DNA of 64,000 bases, taken from the NCBI GenBank assembly GCA_034231615.1, contig CM067322.1, positions 104,793,767 to 104,857,766 on the forward strand. The letters run 5' to 3'. A program made the translations under genes and the position numbers. Under the pieces are notes generated by a model that did no database searches, was not told the DNA's origin, and saw only the letters and a program-made list of their open reading frames with translations. The stretch is from Meghimatium bilineatum (lineage: Eukaryota; Mollusca; Gastropoda; Stylommatophora; Philomycidae). Positions 48,608 to 60,786 of this stretch are shown here, one piece after another (positions within the stretch are counted from its first letter, which is position 1; every line of letters begins with the position of its first letter).

Positions 48608-48905
48608 GCTGTGATACAATACTGACGCACATTTCCAATATGATGTGATACACTACTGACGCACATTTCCACTAAGTATGATGCGATACACTACTGACGC
48701 ACATTTCCACTAAGTATGATGAGATACACTACTGACGCACATTTCCACTAAGTATGATGTGACGCACATTTCCACTAAGTATGATGTGATACACTACTGA
48801 CGCACATTTCCACTAAGTATGATGAGATACACTACTGACGCACATTTCCACTAAGTATGATGTGACGCACATTTCCACTAAGTATGATGCGATACACTAC
48901 TGCAT
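48608..48905. repeat. 38/27-bp tandem repeat with a 103-bp higher-order trimer
   Basis: Unit GATGTGATACACTACTGACG CACATTTCCACTAAGTAT (38 bp) and a 27-bp variant lacking the TACACTACTGA part. The order GTGAT-38, GAGAT-38, GTGAC-27 occurs twice. Confidence 0.9.
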
Positions 48906-48983
48906 TATACGCACGGTACTGAAACTATTTTATTTTTATTTTAGAGTGGTATGTTGTCTTATCTGAGCAACACCCTGTTAACT

Positions 48984-49088
48984 TAATAATAGTGTGTAGT
49001 CCTAGCGGTAATAATAGTGTGTAATCCTAGCGGTAATAATAGTGTGTAATCCTAGCGGTAATAATAGTGTGTAATCCTAGGGGAATAA
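48984..49088. repeat. 25-bp tandem array, left part
   Basis: Unit AATAATAGTGTGTAATCCTA GCGGT, 25 bp, about 4 copies, split by the solo LTR. The target duplication copy lies at 49084-49088. Confidence 0.95.
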
Positions 49089-49844
49089 TGTGACATATCA
49101 CTTGTGTCGGAAATCCCCCCCCCCCTTGAGTCCTACCGTAATTTGAGACCAGAGCGTCTCATACATTCCTGTGGGTATTGTAGGGAAGTGGACAGACCGG
49201 CACACATCAATACCACTGAAGCAGTCCTTAGCAATTAACGGGGACTGCTATCAGACACTGTATCTTGACCCGCCTGACCAGAAATGTTAATGGCTCATGT
49301 ATTACAAAGGGGCCAAACTACGCAGAGAAATCGCCGGACGAGATGGGAAGTCTTTGAAGTAGGTAGAGGGATAGTTAGTGGGATTGTGAGGGAATGAGTT
49401 TTGAGATTTGTAGGCAGTCAGTTTTTGGATTCGGGAGGAGAAGGAGGTCTAGCTCGGAACTGGGGGTCCGAAGTGGACTCAGTATTTCTACAGGGTAGAT
49501 CCCGAAATATTGGATAAGTCCTACTGTGCTGAAGCGTTGATGTTATGCTTTATGTGTATCTTTTATATTGGAAAAGTCCAAATGTGTAAAATAAAGTTTC
49601 AATGCATATGTAAACGTTGGAGTCAAGATATTGTTTTATGCTATGATATCACCTGGAGTTAAGTGACAGAGCGATAACAGATATACTTCTTAACCTGCTA
49701 CACTACGTAACGTATATATTGCTCTTCATCACTCATCATCGCCATATGGTAGATATAATACTGGTATATTTATATACCAGCCACATTACGTCAAGAAAAA
49801 GCAAGAAAGAGAGTATGGTATATGCACCCGTATATACTGTTACA
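49089..49844. mobile_element. Solo LTR fossil inside the 25-bp array
   Basis: A 756-bp insertion starting TGTGACATATCACTTGTG and ending TATACTGTTACA. It is flanked by AATAA (49084-49088 and 49844-49848, or ATAA if the terminal A belongs to the LTR) and the array resumes immediately. An AATAAA-type polyadenylation signal is present (AAAATAAAGTTTC, about 49590). No internal coding region, as expected after LTR-LTR recombination. Ends and 4-5 bp target duplication fit Ty3/gypsy; family is inference. Not closely similar to the 12.6-16.8 kb LTR. Confidence 0.7.
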
Positions 49845-50094
49845 ATAATAGTGTGTAATCCTAGCGGTAATAATAGTGTGTAATCCTAGCGGTAATAATA
49901 GTGTGTAATCCTAGCGGTAATAATAGTGTGTAATCCTAGCGGTAATAATAGTGTGTAATCCTAGCGGTAATAATAGTGTGTAATCCTAGCGGTAATGTGT
50001 AATCCTAGCGGTAATGTGTAATCCTAGCGATAATGTGTAATCCTAGCGGTAATGTGTAATCCTAGCGGTAATGTGTAATCCTAGCGGGAAATGG
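49845..50094. repeat. 25-bp then 19-bp tandem array, right part
   Basis: Six 25-bp copies followed by about six 19-bp copies (CGGTAATGTGTAATCCTAG) in which AATAGT was lost. The following 50095-50312 is unique with nothing recognised. Confidence 0.95.
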
Positions 50095-50312
50095 TGAATG
50101 AAAAAGTTACCTGCTTTATGGTCTATGCATGTTCGCTTTTAAAAATGTAATTTCAACAAATGGGTACAAAGGGCAATCATATGCCTGCCTCCGTTACTAA
50201 CAAACTAACAGAGGATTAGTTCTATACAGAAACGTGCACTAAACTTTGAAACAGTGAACTATTGAACTACATAGAAGTAGATAACACGGCCTTGAAACTA
50301 CGCACTACCTCA

Positions 50313-50388
50313 AAGTAATCCCTCAAAGTAATCCCTCAAAGTAATCCCTCAAAGTAATCCCTCAAAGTAATCCCTCAAAGTAATCCAT
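50313..50388. repeat. 13-bp tandem repeat, 6 copies
   Basis: AAAGTAATCCCTC units. A short TA run follows at about 50409-50430. Confidence 0.9.
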
Positions 50389-50430
50389 CCTTTTCATTGG
50401 TCACTGTGTATATATATATATATATATATC

Positions 50431-52519
50431 ATTAAATATTTAACAAGCACACATATAGCATACATTATTAGCAGAAACTACCAGATCCCTACTATTTAGA
50501 AGAATGAATTCTGTAAGCAATGATATTAATAGCGCAACACTCAGCTTGTTCTTCTGGGTCCATTTTCTGCCACACATTTTATTTCTTCTTCTTCTAGCAT
50601 TCATTAATCCCACCATTCTCTAGATTTTCTAGATCAATTTGTTGTTAAATGTATTTTTTGGGGTGTTTACTATTGTCTATGTTGTCTGCTGTTGGTACTC
50701 ATAAGTGGATGTTGGTCGGTGTAGGTGTGTGGTCATGTATGTGTATGCACTTTCTCGCACCCCGTTGTTATATTGTTGGTTCTAATGTATGTGCATTATG
50801 TGTGTGTGCATAGTGCATATGTATATTGTTTTAGTTATGTTTTGACTGTGTATGAGTTAGAGCTGGGTAAGTTTGTTATCTGATTGTGTATGTATCTATT
50901 TTTGATAGAACAAGGCTTCTACCAAACCACATCTATCTGTTAAATGTAGGCATCTTTCAGTCGCCTCTACACACTGCAATGACATACACAAGATGTCCAT
51001 GACTAAAAAACACATAGTTCTAATTTATGTGACTATGTTTTCACAGACGCCTCAACAGTAAGACAGAACCTACGGAAGAGTCATACCCACAAATCGTCAA
51101 CAACACACTGCACGCTTAAACCTATCAGGGTATCTTGGTACTTTAACCAAAACTAAGAACATGATGTTGGATGAACCACATTTGATCGAAATGCTGAGTA
51201 AAAAGAACTTAATATACACCACCTGATTCTTTAAATGATTCTATGCGAGATTGGGACCAACAAATGCACCAGGATTTGAATTGTGGGGATGTAACCAACT
51301 CCAATAAAGCTGGAATCTATCAAAGACATTACAAGAATATTTGAATCGCCTCACCCTATAGAGAAAAGAAATAACACTCTCCTGCGTCTATTAGATATCG
51401 AACCTACTCAGGTACCAGTCGAATCAGTAAAGAGATGGAGAACTCACTGAGAAAACTCCGGAGAAAATCTTTTACCTTGAATTGTATGGTCGAGACAATC
51501 AATGTTTTTTCTATGCAGCGATTTCTGGAGTAAAACAGTCATCTTTGTTTCTGTGTGTGTAGAATGACATATGTCATGTACATAAACTAACTTGATGACA
51601 ATTATAGTCTGTTCTCTTATATTGTTGCTTTAATTACATAAACCAAATTTATTAACTATTTTTGTAAACGGTCATGTCCAAATTACTCTGTACAAATTAC
51701 CAGTTAAACATTCTTCGAAGCTCAAAAAGGAAACCAATTAATGACGATGTGGCATGTCGCTATTAATCGCATACAATGATCATTAGTGAGCGTCTTACAC
51801 AATCTTGTAGTTTATTACTTTTTCCTGACCCGTTGCTATGATGGTTCGTGGTGAAAATAGAAATATATGAAAGTTTGTACCGAAATCAATCAGAATATAT
51901 CCGATAACATTAAGTTCTGATTTAACACATATCTGTTGCATACTTCATTTAAATATTGTATCGTATAAATAATTTATAGAAATATATTACTATGTAGTGA
52001 TTGTGGCGTATTATAGCGGTTAGTTGGATACTAAGAGTTTTATCAAATACTTTCCTTTTACAGTTTCGGAGTAAGCTATAATGGACTGGGGTGATTTTTC
52101 AGTTTTCAGCTTATTGATTAGTGATATGTACTGATTATATGTAAATGTCTGATGATAATAGCTATGTGATGTTTGAATGGTAGTCTTACGTTTGTGGTTT
52201 ATTCGTTGGTTGCTAGTAGGTGTGAGCGACAATGTATCTACATATATTTTTGGGGCCTGTGTGTGCCAGAGAAAAATTATATTTTTCAATTTTTTTTTCC
52301 ATTTCTATGGTAACATGGTACCAGTTTTAAAAGCAGGTTTGGTGGGAATAGTGGTAAGCAACTTCTAGAAAATCATTAGAAGGTCTTATAGATATACACA
52401 AAATAATGTAATAGAATTACAGTATATTACAGAGACAAATTACTAAGACATTGAGAAAATTAAACTAATCCAACTGTGGGAAATTGAATTGACGAAAGTA
52501 AGGATAGAGTAACTTGTCC

Positions 52520-52526
<7 letters not shown>
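50431..52526. other. Unique AT-rich sequence, no supported gene
   Basis: About 2.1 kb without tandem arrays. The 51030-51480 part is less AT-rich and may be an old transposon relic (a VFTDAS-like start), but I cannot match it. Short open frames such as 52020-52289 (minus) look like chance. Confidence 0.4.

Positions 52527-52616
<90 letters not shown>
52527..52616. repeat. TA dinucleotide microsatellite
   Basis: About 45 TA units. Confidence 0.98.
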
Positions 52617-53279
52617 ACGGGGTAGTAACACAGAGGGAAAGGAACAGAACACAAAGCGTATCACTAGAAAACCTGTTGACATTTCTGGTGTTTTTCTAAG
52701 TACATTGCTGAATAATATAATTTTGAGATGACAAAGGAATGACGTTGTGTTTAAAGTGACAATTTAGATAGAAGAATACTAGTTTCCTGACTGAAACTGG
52801 AACAATGTGACACCAGTAGCATACAGTCGCAAATAGCCACCTAAAAATGAAGCATTCAGAATAATCATTGTCGCCGGAACTTTCCTTTTTGTCAAGTGGA
52901 AGGGATGTAAATTGTCAAGGGGAACTTTTTTTTGATCCGCATGGATTTTATTATGTAAAATTAAGTGTACTATCATCTAGAGCCATTTGTTATATATTTT
53001 GTGATTTAGGCGTCGATGAATTTGTAATTTACTGTGTGGTAAATCTAGGAACATGCAATCTTTAAAGTGTTTAGCAAACTAAATCTCAAGCTAACAAGAA
53101 GGTGGGATATTACACTTATGTCAGTTGCAATGTTTAAAATGCAGAGAAATCACATTTAATGGACTTCATAATTAAGATGACAACGCCGTGGCAACTAACA
53201 ATGTTATATTATTGGAGAGATTACTGTCTCAATTGAGAGACGAATTTGTATTACCATTGAGCTAAATAGAAGAGCATGG
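52617..53279. other. Unique sequence, nothing recognised
   Basis: About 660 bp AT-rich; two small overlapping open frames on opposite strands (52779-53065) without recognisable content. Confidence 0.4.
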
Positions 53280-53390
53280 ATTTTCTGTGACACTATTTTC
53301 TGTGACACTATTTTCTGTGACACTATTTTCGTGACACTATTTTCTTTGACACTATTTTCTGTGACACTATTTTCTGTGACACTATTTTCA
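53280..53390. repeat. 15-bp tandem repeat, 7 copies
   Basis: CTGTGACACTATTTT units with one deletion and one G-to-T change. Confidence 0.95.
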
Positions 53391-53823
53391 AAGTGATGAA
53401 CTCAGACCCTTTTAGGGACACGGAAATTTGAAGTCGATTGTTATTCGACTAATTGAGAAATTGAGAGTTTATGACAAAGGCGGAGGCTCAATTTGTGTGG
53501 GAATATAAGTCAGAGGCGGAGTCACAATTACATCCAATGAAATTTCCAATGACGTATATAGAAATATAACTTTCAACTAATTAGCTTCCCCATGAACTAT
53601 ATGCTGTTTATGCTAATTGAAACTGTGACTTAGGTAGAAGTCTAGAGATAGGGCAAAATAAACATTATGTAACATCGAGGCTTATAAATGGATGCAGTGT
53701 ATTTCGATTATGATAGATATGTTATTAATAGAACTGAACCACTGAACCAATCACAAACTTGGCTGCACAATGTAAACATTTTAGAAGAAGCTTGTTATCA
53801 TTATTTTGTAAATTGAATTACAC
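53391..53823. other. Unique sequence, nothing recognised
   Basis: About 430 bp, AT-rich, no repeats or coding motifs seen. Confidence 0.4.
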
Positions 53824-54019
53824 TAGTTGAACCAATGACAAGGTAGGGTTCGAGGTAGTTGAACCAATGACAGGTAGGGTTCGAGGTAGTTGAACCAATG
53901 ACAAGGTAGGGTTCGAGGTAGTTGAACCAATGACAAGGTAGGGTTCGAGGTAGTTGAACCAATGACAAGGTAGGGTTCGAGGTAGTTGAACCAATGACAA
54001 GGTAGGGTTCGAGGTAGTT
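53824..54019. repeat. 32-bp tandem repeat, about 6 copies
   Basis: GTTGAACCAATGACAAGGTA GGGTTCGAGGTA, spacing 32 bp; one copy is a base short. Confidence 0.95.
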
Positions 54020-54535
54020 GAATGCACACTTTTCAAATTAATAATGAGATCAATGTTGACAATTGATGGTCTCCTGGTCTATGGAAAGGAAGTGACTAAA
54101 GAGATATTGCCACCGGAGAACATCAACACACATATTCGTGATTTGGCGTTGTTACTTTTGAGAATCACAATTTGCCATGCTGACCTTGTCATCGTAGAAC
54201 CTTAGCAGGTAGACATCTTTAACCATAGAGAATTGTATTTACCTAATAAAATTGTTAGAATCCTCATACGTCGAGAAATTCAGGACAGGATGGGATTCGT
54301 TCTATTAATATCGTACTTAATCATCGTGAAACTCGTTCCTATAGGAAGAACTTATATTAATACCCTGTCAATCAAGGGTAGACATTTTGAAAAACCAATG
54401 AACTAGTAGGAAATAATGATTGACTAGATACCATTTTCATAAAGAGTTTTTGAGAATGGAGATACATTGTAACTCTCCTCCCATTTTATATTTGTGTAAC
54501 ACCAAAACCTGTTTACTCTTGATTCTTGATTAGGA
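54020..54535. other. Unique sequence, nothing recognised
   Basis: About 515 bp between the 32-bp array and the LINE remnant. Confidence 0.4.
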
Positions 54536-54827
54536 ACAATCGTGACATCACTAAGGACATTCCCATATATGCTCTGCTTGCTGTTCCGTCAGCTATATAA
54601 AAGTCTATAAGCACAGTGTCCCAGTCAGTTGCTGCTTATGCGTTCTTCTGATCTTTCTGGAGAGGGAGCACTTTCTCCCATCACTTCTAGTCACTCCCAT
54701 TTCTACCATTCTCTGATTACGTATTGTCACGTTCGACTTCCTCCTCGTCTTCTCGTAGGGTATCCATGACTGCTCTAATCAATTCAATCTTGTCTCTTCT
54801 TATCTTGAGCCGTTTACCAAAGCTTCA

Positions 54828-55026
54828 AGGGATAAATGTTCATGTGTTGGGTAGCAACCGTAAACAGGAAGTAGGTGGCTGGAGTAACACCGGGCAACTG
54901 TCAAGATAAACAAAAATAGGTAGATGTGTTACCAAAATAAAACATAAAACAACCTAACAACGAGATCTTTGTTAGGTTGTTTTATGTTTTAATTTTGTAA
55001 CACATCTACCTATTTTTGTTTATCTC
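54828..55026 (+). mobile_element. 199-bp non-coding insertion with 12-bp target duplication and hairpin half
   Basis: Flanked by ACCAAAGCTTCA at 54816-54827 and 55027-55038, inserted in the LINE RNase H relic. Begins AGGGATAAATG; a related copy starts AGGGATAACTG at 62549. Shared body: AGGAAGTAGGTGGCTGGAGT AACAC, then AAGATAAACAAAAATAGGTA, then AAAATAAAACATAAAAC. The 12-bp duplication fits target-primed retroposition (a SINE-like or LINE-derived short element). No Pol III A/B box recognised. Confidence 0.65.
54904..55025. repeat. Near-perfect inverted repeat, 57-bp arms, 8-nt loop
   Basis: Arms 54904-54960 and 54969-55025 are complementary with two mismatches in 57. The loop 54961-54968 is CGAGATCT. 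Left arm starts AGATAAACAAAAATAGGTAG; right arm ends CTACCTATTTTTGTTTATCT. Confidence 0.95.
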
Positions 55027-55361
55027 ACCAAAGCTTCACCAGCCAACACGTCGGCTCTTTCATTTCCCCTGACCCCAGCATGACCAGGACAGTAAATCTA
55101 TGTAATGTTCTGCGCGTTGTTCCGAAGAGTGACCCATTCAGTTCTGATCATACACTTTTCTATCTTGCGCAGCATACTTTGAGAGTCCTATAGAGTCACT
55201 GAGTCTGTTGGTGGTCACATATAAAAACCTTCAATAAACACTGCATAGTTTCTCTGTCTGATGGTGCGTGTTTGTGCTTCTTGAATTAGAACTATTGATT
55301 AACTATATATTTTTATAGACTTGTTGATGATGAAATGTATCATGTAGAGAGAAAGAATAAA

Positions 55362-55566
55362 TCTATCAACTGGTTTTAACTGTGTTAGTTCAACACTAGA
55401 ATTAAGTTTTCTTCTATCAACTGGTTTGAACTGTGTTAGTTCAACACTAGAATTAAGTTTTCTTCTATCAACTGGTTTGAACTGTGTTAGTTCTACACTA
55501 GAATTAAGTTTTCTTCTATCAACTGGTTTGAACTGTGTTAGTTCTACACTAGAATTAAGTCTTCTC
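55362..55566. repeat. 51-bp tandem repeat, 4 copies
   Basis: TGTGTTAGTTCAACACTAGA ATTAAGTTTTC, TTCTATCAACTGG; spacing 51 bp (55381 and 55432). Confidence 0.95.
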
Positions 55567-56012
55567 CTCTAGCCTCCAAGGTCATACAATCAAGCAAAGT
55601 ACTAATGTTGCATAATGGAAGATCACATGACATATGAATTGACTGTGGATATCCAATGAAAAGAAATAAGTTACAAACACTAAAATGTTACAATAGATTG
55701 CTTGTAATGGGTACATACGGTTGAAGTTGGGTGAGCTCTGAGACCTTGGTTCGGAGAACACATGTGTATTAATTTCTCACGTCTCAGATAATACCATTTG
55801 ACAGTTTAAAACCTGTTTTCTTGTTGATTATTCTGGAGCTTTCAGTGCCTTACCATGAAAACAGCACCTGGTCATTAGATTCTCAATTCTTAAAATTGAT
55901 ACCTACCATTTTAAGAACTTGATATTTGGTGAGAACTCTGAAAGTTTCAATATCTTGGTAGTGAGTTTATGGTATATTACATCTAGAGATCTTGGAGTCG
56001 GCAATCCATCCA
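55567..56012. other. Unique sequence with a short hairpin
   Basis: About 445 bp. A perfect 10-bp inverted repeat TTCTTAAAAT / ATTTTAAGAA lies near 55890-55918. Nothing else recognised. Confidence 0.4.
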
Positions 56013-56076
56013 CATGACACATGTCAACAGGCACATGACACATGTCAACAGGCACATTACACATGTCAACAGGCAC
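56013..56076. repeat. 21-bp tandem repeat, 3 copies
   Basis: ACACATGTCAACAGGCACAT G units. Confidence 0.9.
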
Positions 56077-56111
56077 TGATGAATATTATTTTCGACACGT
56101 TCGGAAATATC

Positions 56112-56652
56112 ATGCTAGCACATCTCATACCCCACCTGTGAAACATCTCATAAACCACCTGTGAAACATCTCATACCCCACCTGTGAAACATCTCATACC
56201 CCACCTGTGAAACATCTCATACCCCACCTGTGAAACATCTCATACCCCACCTGTGAAACATCTCATACCCCACCTGTGAAACATCTCATACCCCACCTGT
56301 GAAACATCTCATACCCCACCTGTGAAACATCTCATACCCCACCTGTGAAACATCTCATACTCCACCTGTGAAACATCTCATACCCCATCTGTGAAACATC
56401 TCATACCCCACCTGTGAAACATCTCATACCCACCTGTGAAACATCTCATACCCCACCTATGAAACATCTCATACCCCACCTGTGAAACATCTAATACCCC
56501 ACCTGTGAAACATCTCATACACCACCTGTGAAACATCTCATACCCCACCTGTGAAACATCTCATACCCCACCTGTGAAACATCTCATACCCACCTGTGAA
56601 ACATCTCATACCTCACCTGTGAAACATCTCATACCCCACCTGTGAAACATCT
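56112..56652. repeat. 23-bp tandem array, about 23 copies
   Basis: AAACATCTCATACCCCACCT GTG, highly homogeneous with occasional one-base losses in the C-run. Confidence 0.97.
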
Positions 56653-56721
56653 GCGTGACAGTTCTGCTGCTCATCGTAATTCACTTTCACCCACACTGTG
56701 GTTTATACTCCTCACATCAAA

Positions 56722-56835
56722 TACCAACAACGTCCGCGCACCCACGTCACAGTCCAATCAACAATGTCCGCACACCCACCTCACAGTCCAACCAATAACG
56801 TCCGCACACCCACCTCACAGTCCAACCAACAACGC
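56722..56835. repeat. 34-bp tandem repeat, about 3 copies
   Basis: GTCCGCACACCCACCTCACA GTCCAACCAATAAC at 56766 and 56800, with a diverged first copy. Confidence 0.9.
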
Positions 56836-57902
56836 TCCAAAATATTTTTGACTACTACTGCTGTCACGCGTGCATGCTGTATTTTTAATATTTCCCTGAA
56901 AATAAAGGACAATTCAAATCATAACCAGTTTGATCTCAGTAGCTCACGTTTCTGCCACAGGCGCTCTAGTCATTTCACAACATTTTCCATATTCAAATAG
57001 CAATACAATAAAAACTGTGGGGATATTTTTCCAGAATTTCTAGCAAACCTTGCAGAGATGGAGTGATTTCAACAGCCCTCACAATTAAACCATCAAAAGT
57101 GGCTTTTTCCCAAGAGTCTGTCGAAAGTTAAACGAAAGTTCCATTCTAAATAGCCTTAAAGTGCGATAGGAAAGCATTTATTTCTGTGGGCCGGGACTCG
57201 CAGCTTCACCTCGTCTCGAAATTATCTACTAGTGGATTCTTTACATGCAATAGAAACATTTTGTTTCAACCGATGATTTTTGTGAGCTCTGGAGAAATCA
57301 TGAAGAAATCATGGAGAAATCATGAAGCTTTGTATTCACAAAACGAATTGACGGAGAGAAAAAAAGAAAAATAATAGATAAATATTGTTGAATGCAAAGA
57401 CAGATTGAAATCAAAGTATTATGTGGAAGTGTGAACAAGTAGGGAACTGCTAAGGTCTCTTCTTATTGAATCTCGTAGATGGAATTCATTGTCTGTGATT
57501 CTTTGTTGTAAAGACAAATGGTTTTCTGAGAATTACACATCGATTTGCCGGAAGTGAACAAAGCTGCCAGCTCCATGGCGTTTGAGAGCGGACGGAATGA
57601 AAGCCTGGTATGAGACAGAAGAAGGCCAATCAGAGTTTAGCAAGAGATCAAAAGTTCCCATTTATTTCAATATGTGTGACTCTGGTATAAATATTCTTTC
57701 TGTCAATATGGCCTGATCTAAAACTCTACACGATTCATTTTCTATTGAGAAAGACTTAAATCAAGTTTAATTTGTGCCTTCTTCCTTATAAATCTTATGA
57801 TCAAGTCCTCAGCTGGATACTATGTTTGGGGTGTGGTTAGGGGGGGGGCGTGGAAGAATTACCTGCAACACATTTCTCATTTCTCAGAACTAAAGTTATC
57901 AC
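56836..57902. other. Unique sequence, no supported gene
   Basis: About 1.07 kb. Short frames (for example 57186-57374) carry no recognisable motif. A G-run lies at 57841-57849 just before the 31-bp array. Confidence 0.4.
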
Positions 57903-60785
57903 TTGCTATTGTCTATGTCACTTGTCATATGCAGTACTGTCATCTATGTCACTTGTCATATGCAGTACTGTCGTCTATGTCACTTGTCATATGCAGTACT
58001 GTCGTTTATGTCACTTGTCACATGCAGTACTGTCGTCTATGTCATTTGTCACATTCAGTACTGTGGGCTATGTCACTTGTCATATGCAGTACTGTCGTCT
58101 ATGTCACTTGTCATATTCAGTACTGTCGTCTATGTCAGTTGTCACATGCAGTACTGTTCTCTATGTCACTTGTCATATGCAGTACTGTCGTCTGTGTCAC
58201 TTGTCACATGCAGTACTGTCGTCTATGTCACTTGTCACATGCAGTACTGTTGTTTATGTCACTTGTAACATGCAGTACTGTTGGCTATGTCACTTGTCAC
58301 ATGCAGTACTGTCGTCTATGTCACTTGTCACATGCAGTACTGTCGTCTGTCACTTGTTATATGCAGTACTGTCGTCTATGTCAATTGTCATATGCAGTAC
58401 TGACGTCTATGTCACTTGTCATATGCAGTACTGTCGTCAATGTCACTTGTCATATGCAGTACTGTCATCTATGTCACTTGTCACATGCAGTATTTTGTCT
58501 ATGTCATTTGTCACATGCATTACTGTCGTCAATGTCACTTATCACATGCAGTATTGTCGTCTGTGTCACTTGTCACATGCAGTACTCTTGTCTATGTCAC
58601 TTGTCATATGCAGTACTGTCGTCTATGTCACATTTCATATGCAGTAGTGTCGTCTATGTCACTTGTCATATGCAGTACTGTCGTCTATGTCACTTGTCAT
58701 ATGCAGTACTGTCGTCTCTGTCAATTGGCTTATGCAGTACTGTCGTCTATGTCACTTGTCAGATGCAGCACTGTCGTCTATGTCCCTTGTAATATGCAGT
58801 ACTGTCGTCAATGTCACTTGTCTTAATGCAGTACTGTCGCCTATGTCAATTGTCATATGCAGTTCTGTCGTCTGTCACTTGTCATATGAAGTACTGTCAT
58901 CTATGTCATTTGTCATATGCATTACTATCGTCTATGTCATATGTCATATACAGTACTGTCGTCTATGTCACTTGTTATATGCAGTACTGTCGTCTATGTC
59001 ACTTGTACTATGCAGTACGGTCGTCTATGTCACTTGTTATATGCAGTACTGTCGTCTATGTCACTTGTCATATACAGTACTGTCATCTATGTCACTTGTC
59101 ATAATGCATTACTGTCGTCTATGCCACATGTCATATGCAGTACTGTCATCTATATCACTTTTTATATATAGTACTTTCGTCTATGTCACTTATTACATAT
59201 AGTATTGTTGTCTGTGTCACTTATAACATGCAGTCATGTCGTCTATGTCGCTTGTCATATGCAGTACTGTCGGCTATGTCACTTCTCACATGCAGTACTG
59301 TCGTCATGTCACTTGTCATATGCAGTACTCTCGTCTATGTCACTTGTCATATGCAGTACTGTCGTCTATGTCACTTGCCACATGCAGTAATGTTGTCTAT
59401 GTCACTTGTCACATGCAGTACTGTTGGCTATTTCACATGCAGTACTGTCATCTATGTCACTTGTCACATACTGTACTGTCGCCTATGTCACTTGTCATAT
59501 GCAGTACTGTCGTCTATGTTAATTGTTATATGCAGTACTGTCGTCTATTTCAGTTTTCACATGCAGTACTGTCGTCTATGTCACTTATAACATGCAGTAC
59601 TGTCGTCTATGTCACTTGTCATATGCGGTACTATCGTCTATGTGATATGTCATATACAGTACTGTCGTCTATGTCACTTATTATATGCAGTATTGTCGTC
59701 TATGTCACTGGTCCTACGCAGTACTGTCGTCTGTGTCACTTGTTATATGCAGTACTGTCGTCTATGTCACTTGTCATATGCAGTACTGTCATCTATGTCA
59801 CTTGTCATAATGCAGTTCTGTCGTCTATGCCACATGTCATATGCAGTACTGTCGACTATGTCACTTATCACATGCAGTCTTGTCGTCTATATCACTTTTC
59901 ACAGTCTGTATTGTCATCTATGTCACTTGTCATATGCAGTACTCTCGTCTATGTCACTTGTCATATGCAATACTGTCGTCTCTGTCAATTGGCTTATGCA
60001 GTACTGTCGTCTATGTCACTTGTCACATGCAGTACTGTCGTCTATGTCACTTGTCATATGCAGTACTGTCGTCTATGTCATTTGTCATATGCGGTACTAT
60101 CTTATATGTCATATATCATATGCAGTACTGTCGACTATGTCACTTGTCATATGCAGTACTGTCGTCTATGTCACTTGTCATATGCAGTACTGTCGTCTAT
60201 GTCACTTATTACATGCAGTATTGTTGTCTATGTCACTTATCACATGCAGTCCTTTCGTCTAGGTCACTTGCCACATGCAGTACTGTTGTCTATCTCACTT
60301 GTCACATGCAGTACTGTCGCCTATGTCACTTGTCACATGCAGTGCTATCGTCTATGTCACTTATCACATGCAGTATTGTCGTCTATGTCATTTGTCACAT
60401 GCAGTACTGTCGTCTATGTCACTTGTCATATGTAGTACTGTCGTATATGTCACTTGTCATATGCAGTACTGTCGTCTGTGTCACTTGTCATATGCAGTAC
60501 TGTCGTCTATGTCACTTGTCATATGCAGTCCTGTCGGCTATGTCACTTGTCATATGCAGTCCTGTCGTCTATGTCACTTGACATATGCAGTACTGTCGTC
60601 TATGTAACTTGTCATATGCAGTACTGTCATCTAAGTTTCTTGTCATATGCAGTACTGTCGTCAATGTCACTTGTCTTAATGCAGTACTGTCGTATATGTC
60701 ACTTGTCATATGCAATACTGTCGTCTATGTCACGTGACATATGCAGTACTGTCGTCAATGTCACTTGTCGTAATCCAGTACTGTC
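57903..60785. repeat. 31-bp tandem array, about 93 copies
   Basis: Unit GTACTGTCGTCTATGTCACT TGTCATATGCA. Common variants are CACATGCA for CATATGCA and GTCATCTATG for GTCGTCTATG. Because the unit has no stop in any + phase and 31 is not a multiple of 3, all three frames stay open for hundreds of codons with a 31-residue period (CHLSYAVLSSMSLV...). Copies with one- to three-base indels occur throughout, so no frame is conserved. Confidence 0.98.
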
Positions 60786-60786
60786 T

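Larger units (their letters stand above)
54536..55270 (-). mobile_element. Second I/Nimb-type LINE RNase H remnant, split by an insertion
   Basis: Minus strand: DSQSMLRKIEKCMIRTEW, then YCPGHAGVRGNERADVLAGE is a clear RNase H C-terminal region. After the 199-bp insertion the match continues (AVMDTLREDEEEV) to TEQQAEHIWECP near 54555, the same terminal cysteine motif as the copy at 46.05 kb. Stops and frame changes show it is dead. Joining across the target duplication at GAAGCTTTGGT restores a continuous LAGEALVNGS reading, which confirms that the insertion is secondary. Confidence 0.7.

Noticed and set aside
50431-52526. Host gene in the 2.1-kb unique stretch
   Set aside because: No frame with recognisable domains and no convincing exon structure. 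Left as unassigned.
52443-52699. IYIYIY-repeat frames
   Set aside because: Translation of a TA dinucleotide run.
53824-54019. tRNA-like T-arm (GGTTCGAG) in the 32-bp repeat
   Set aside because: No acceptor stem or A box. The motif recurs only because the unit is tandem.
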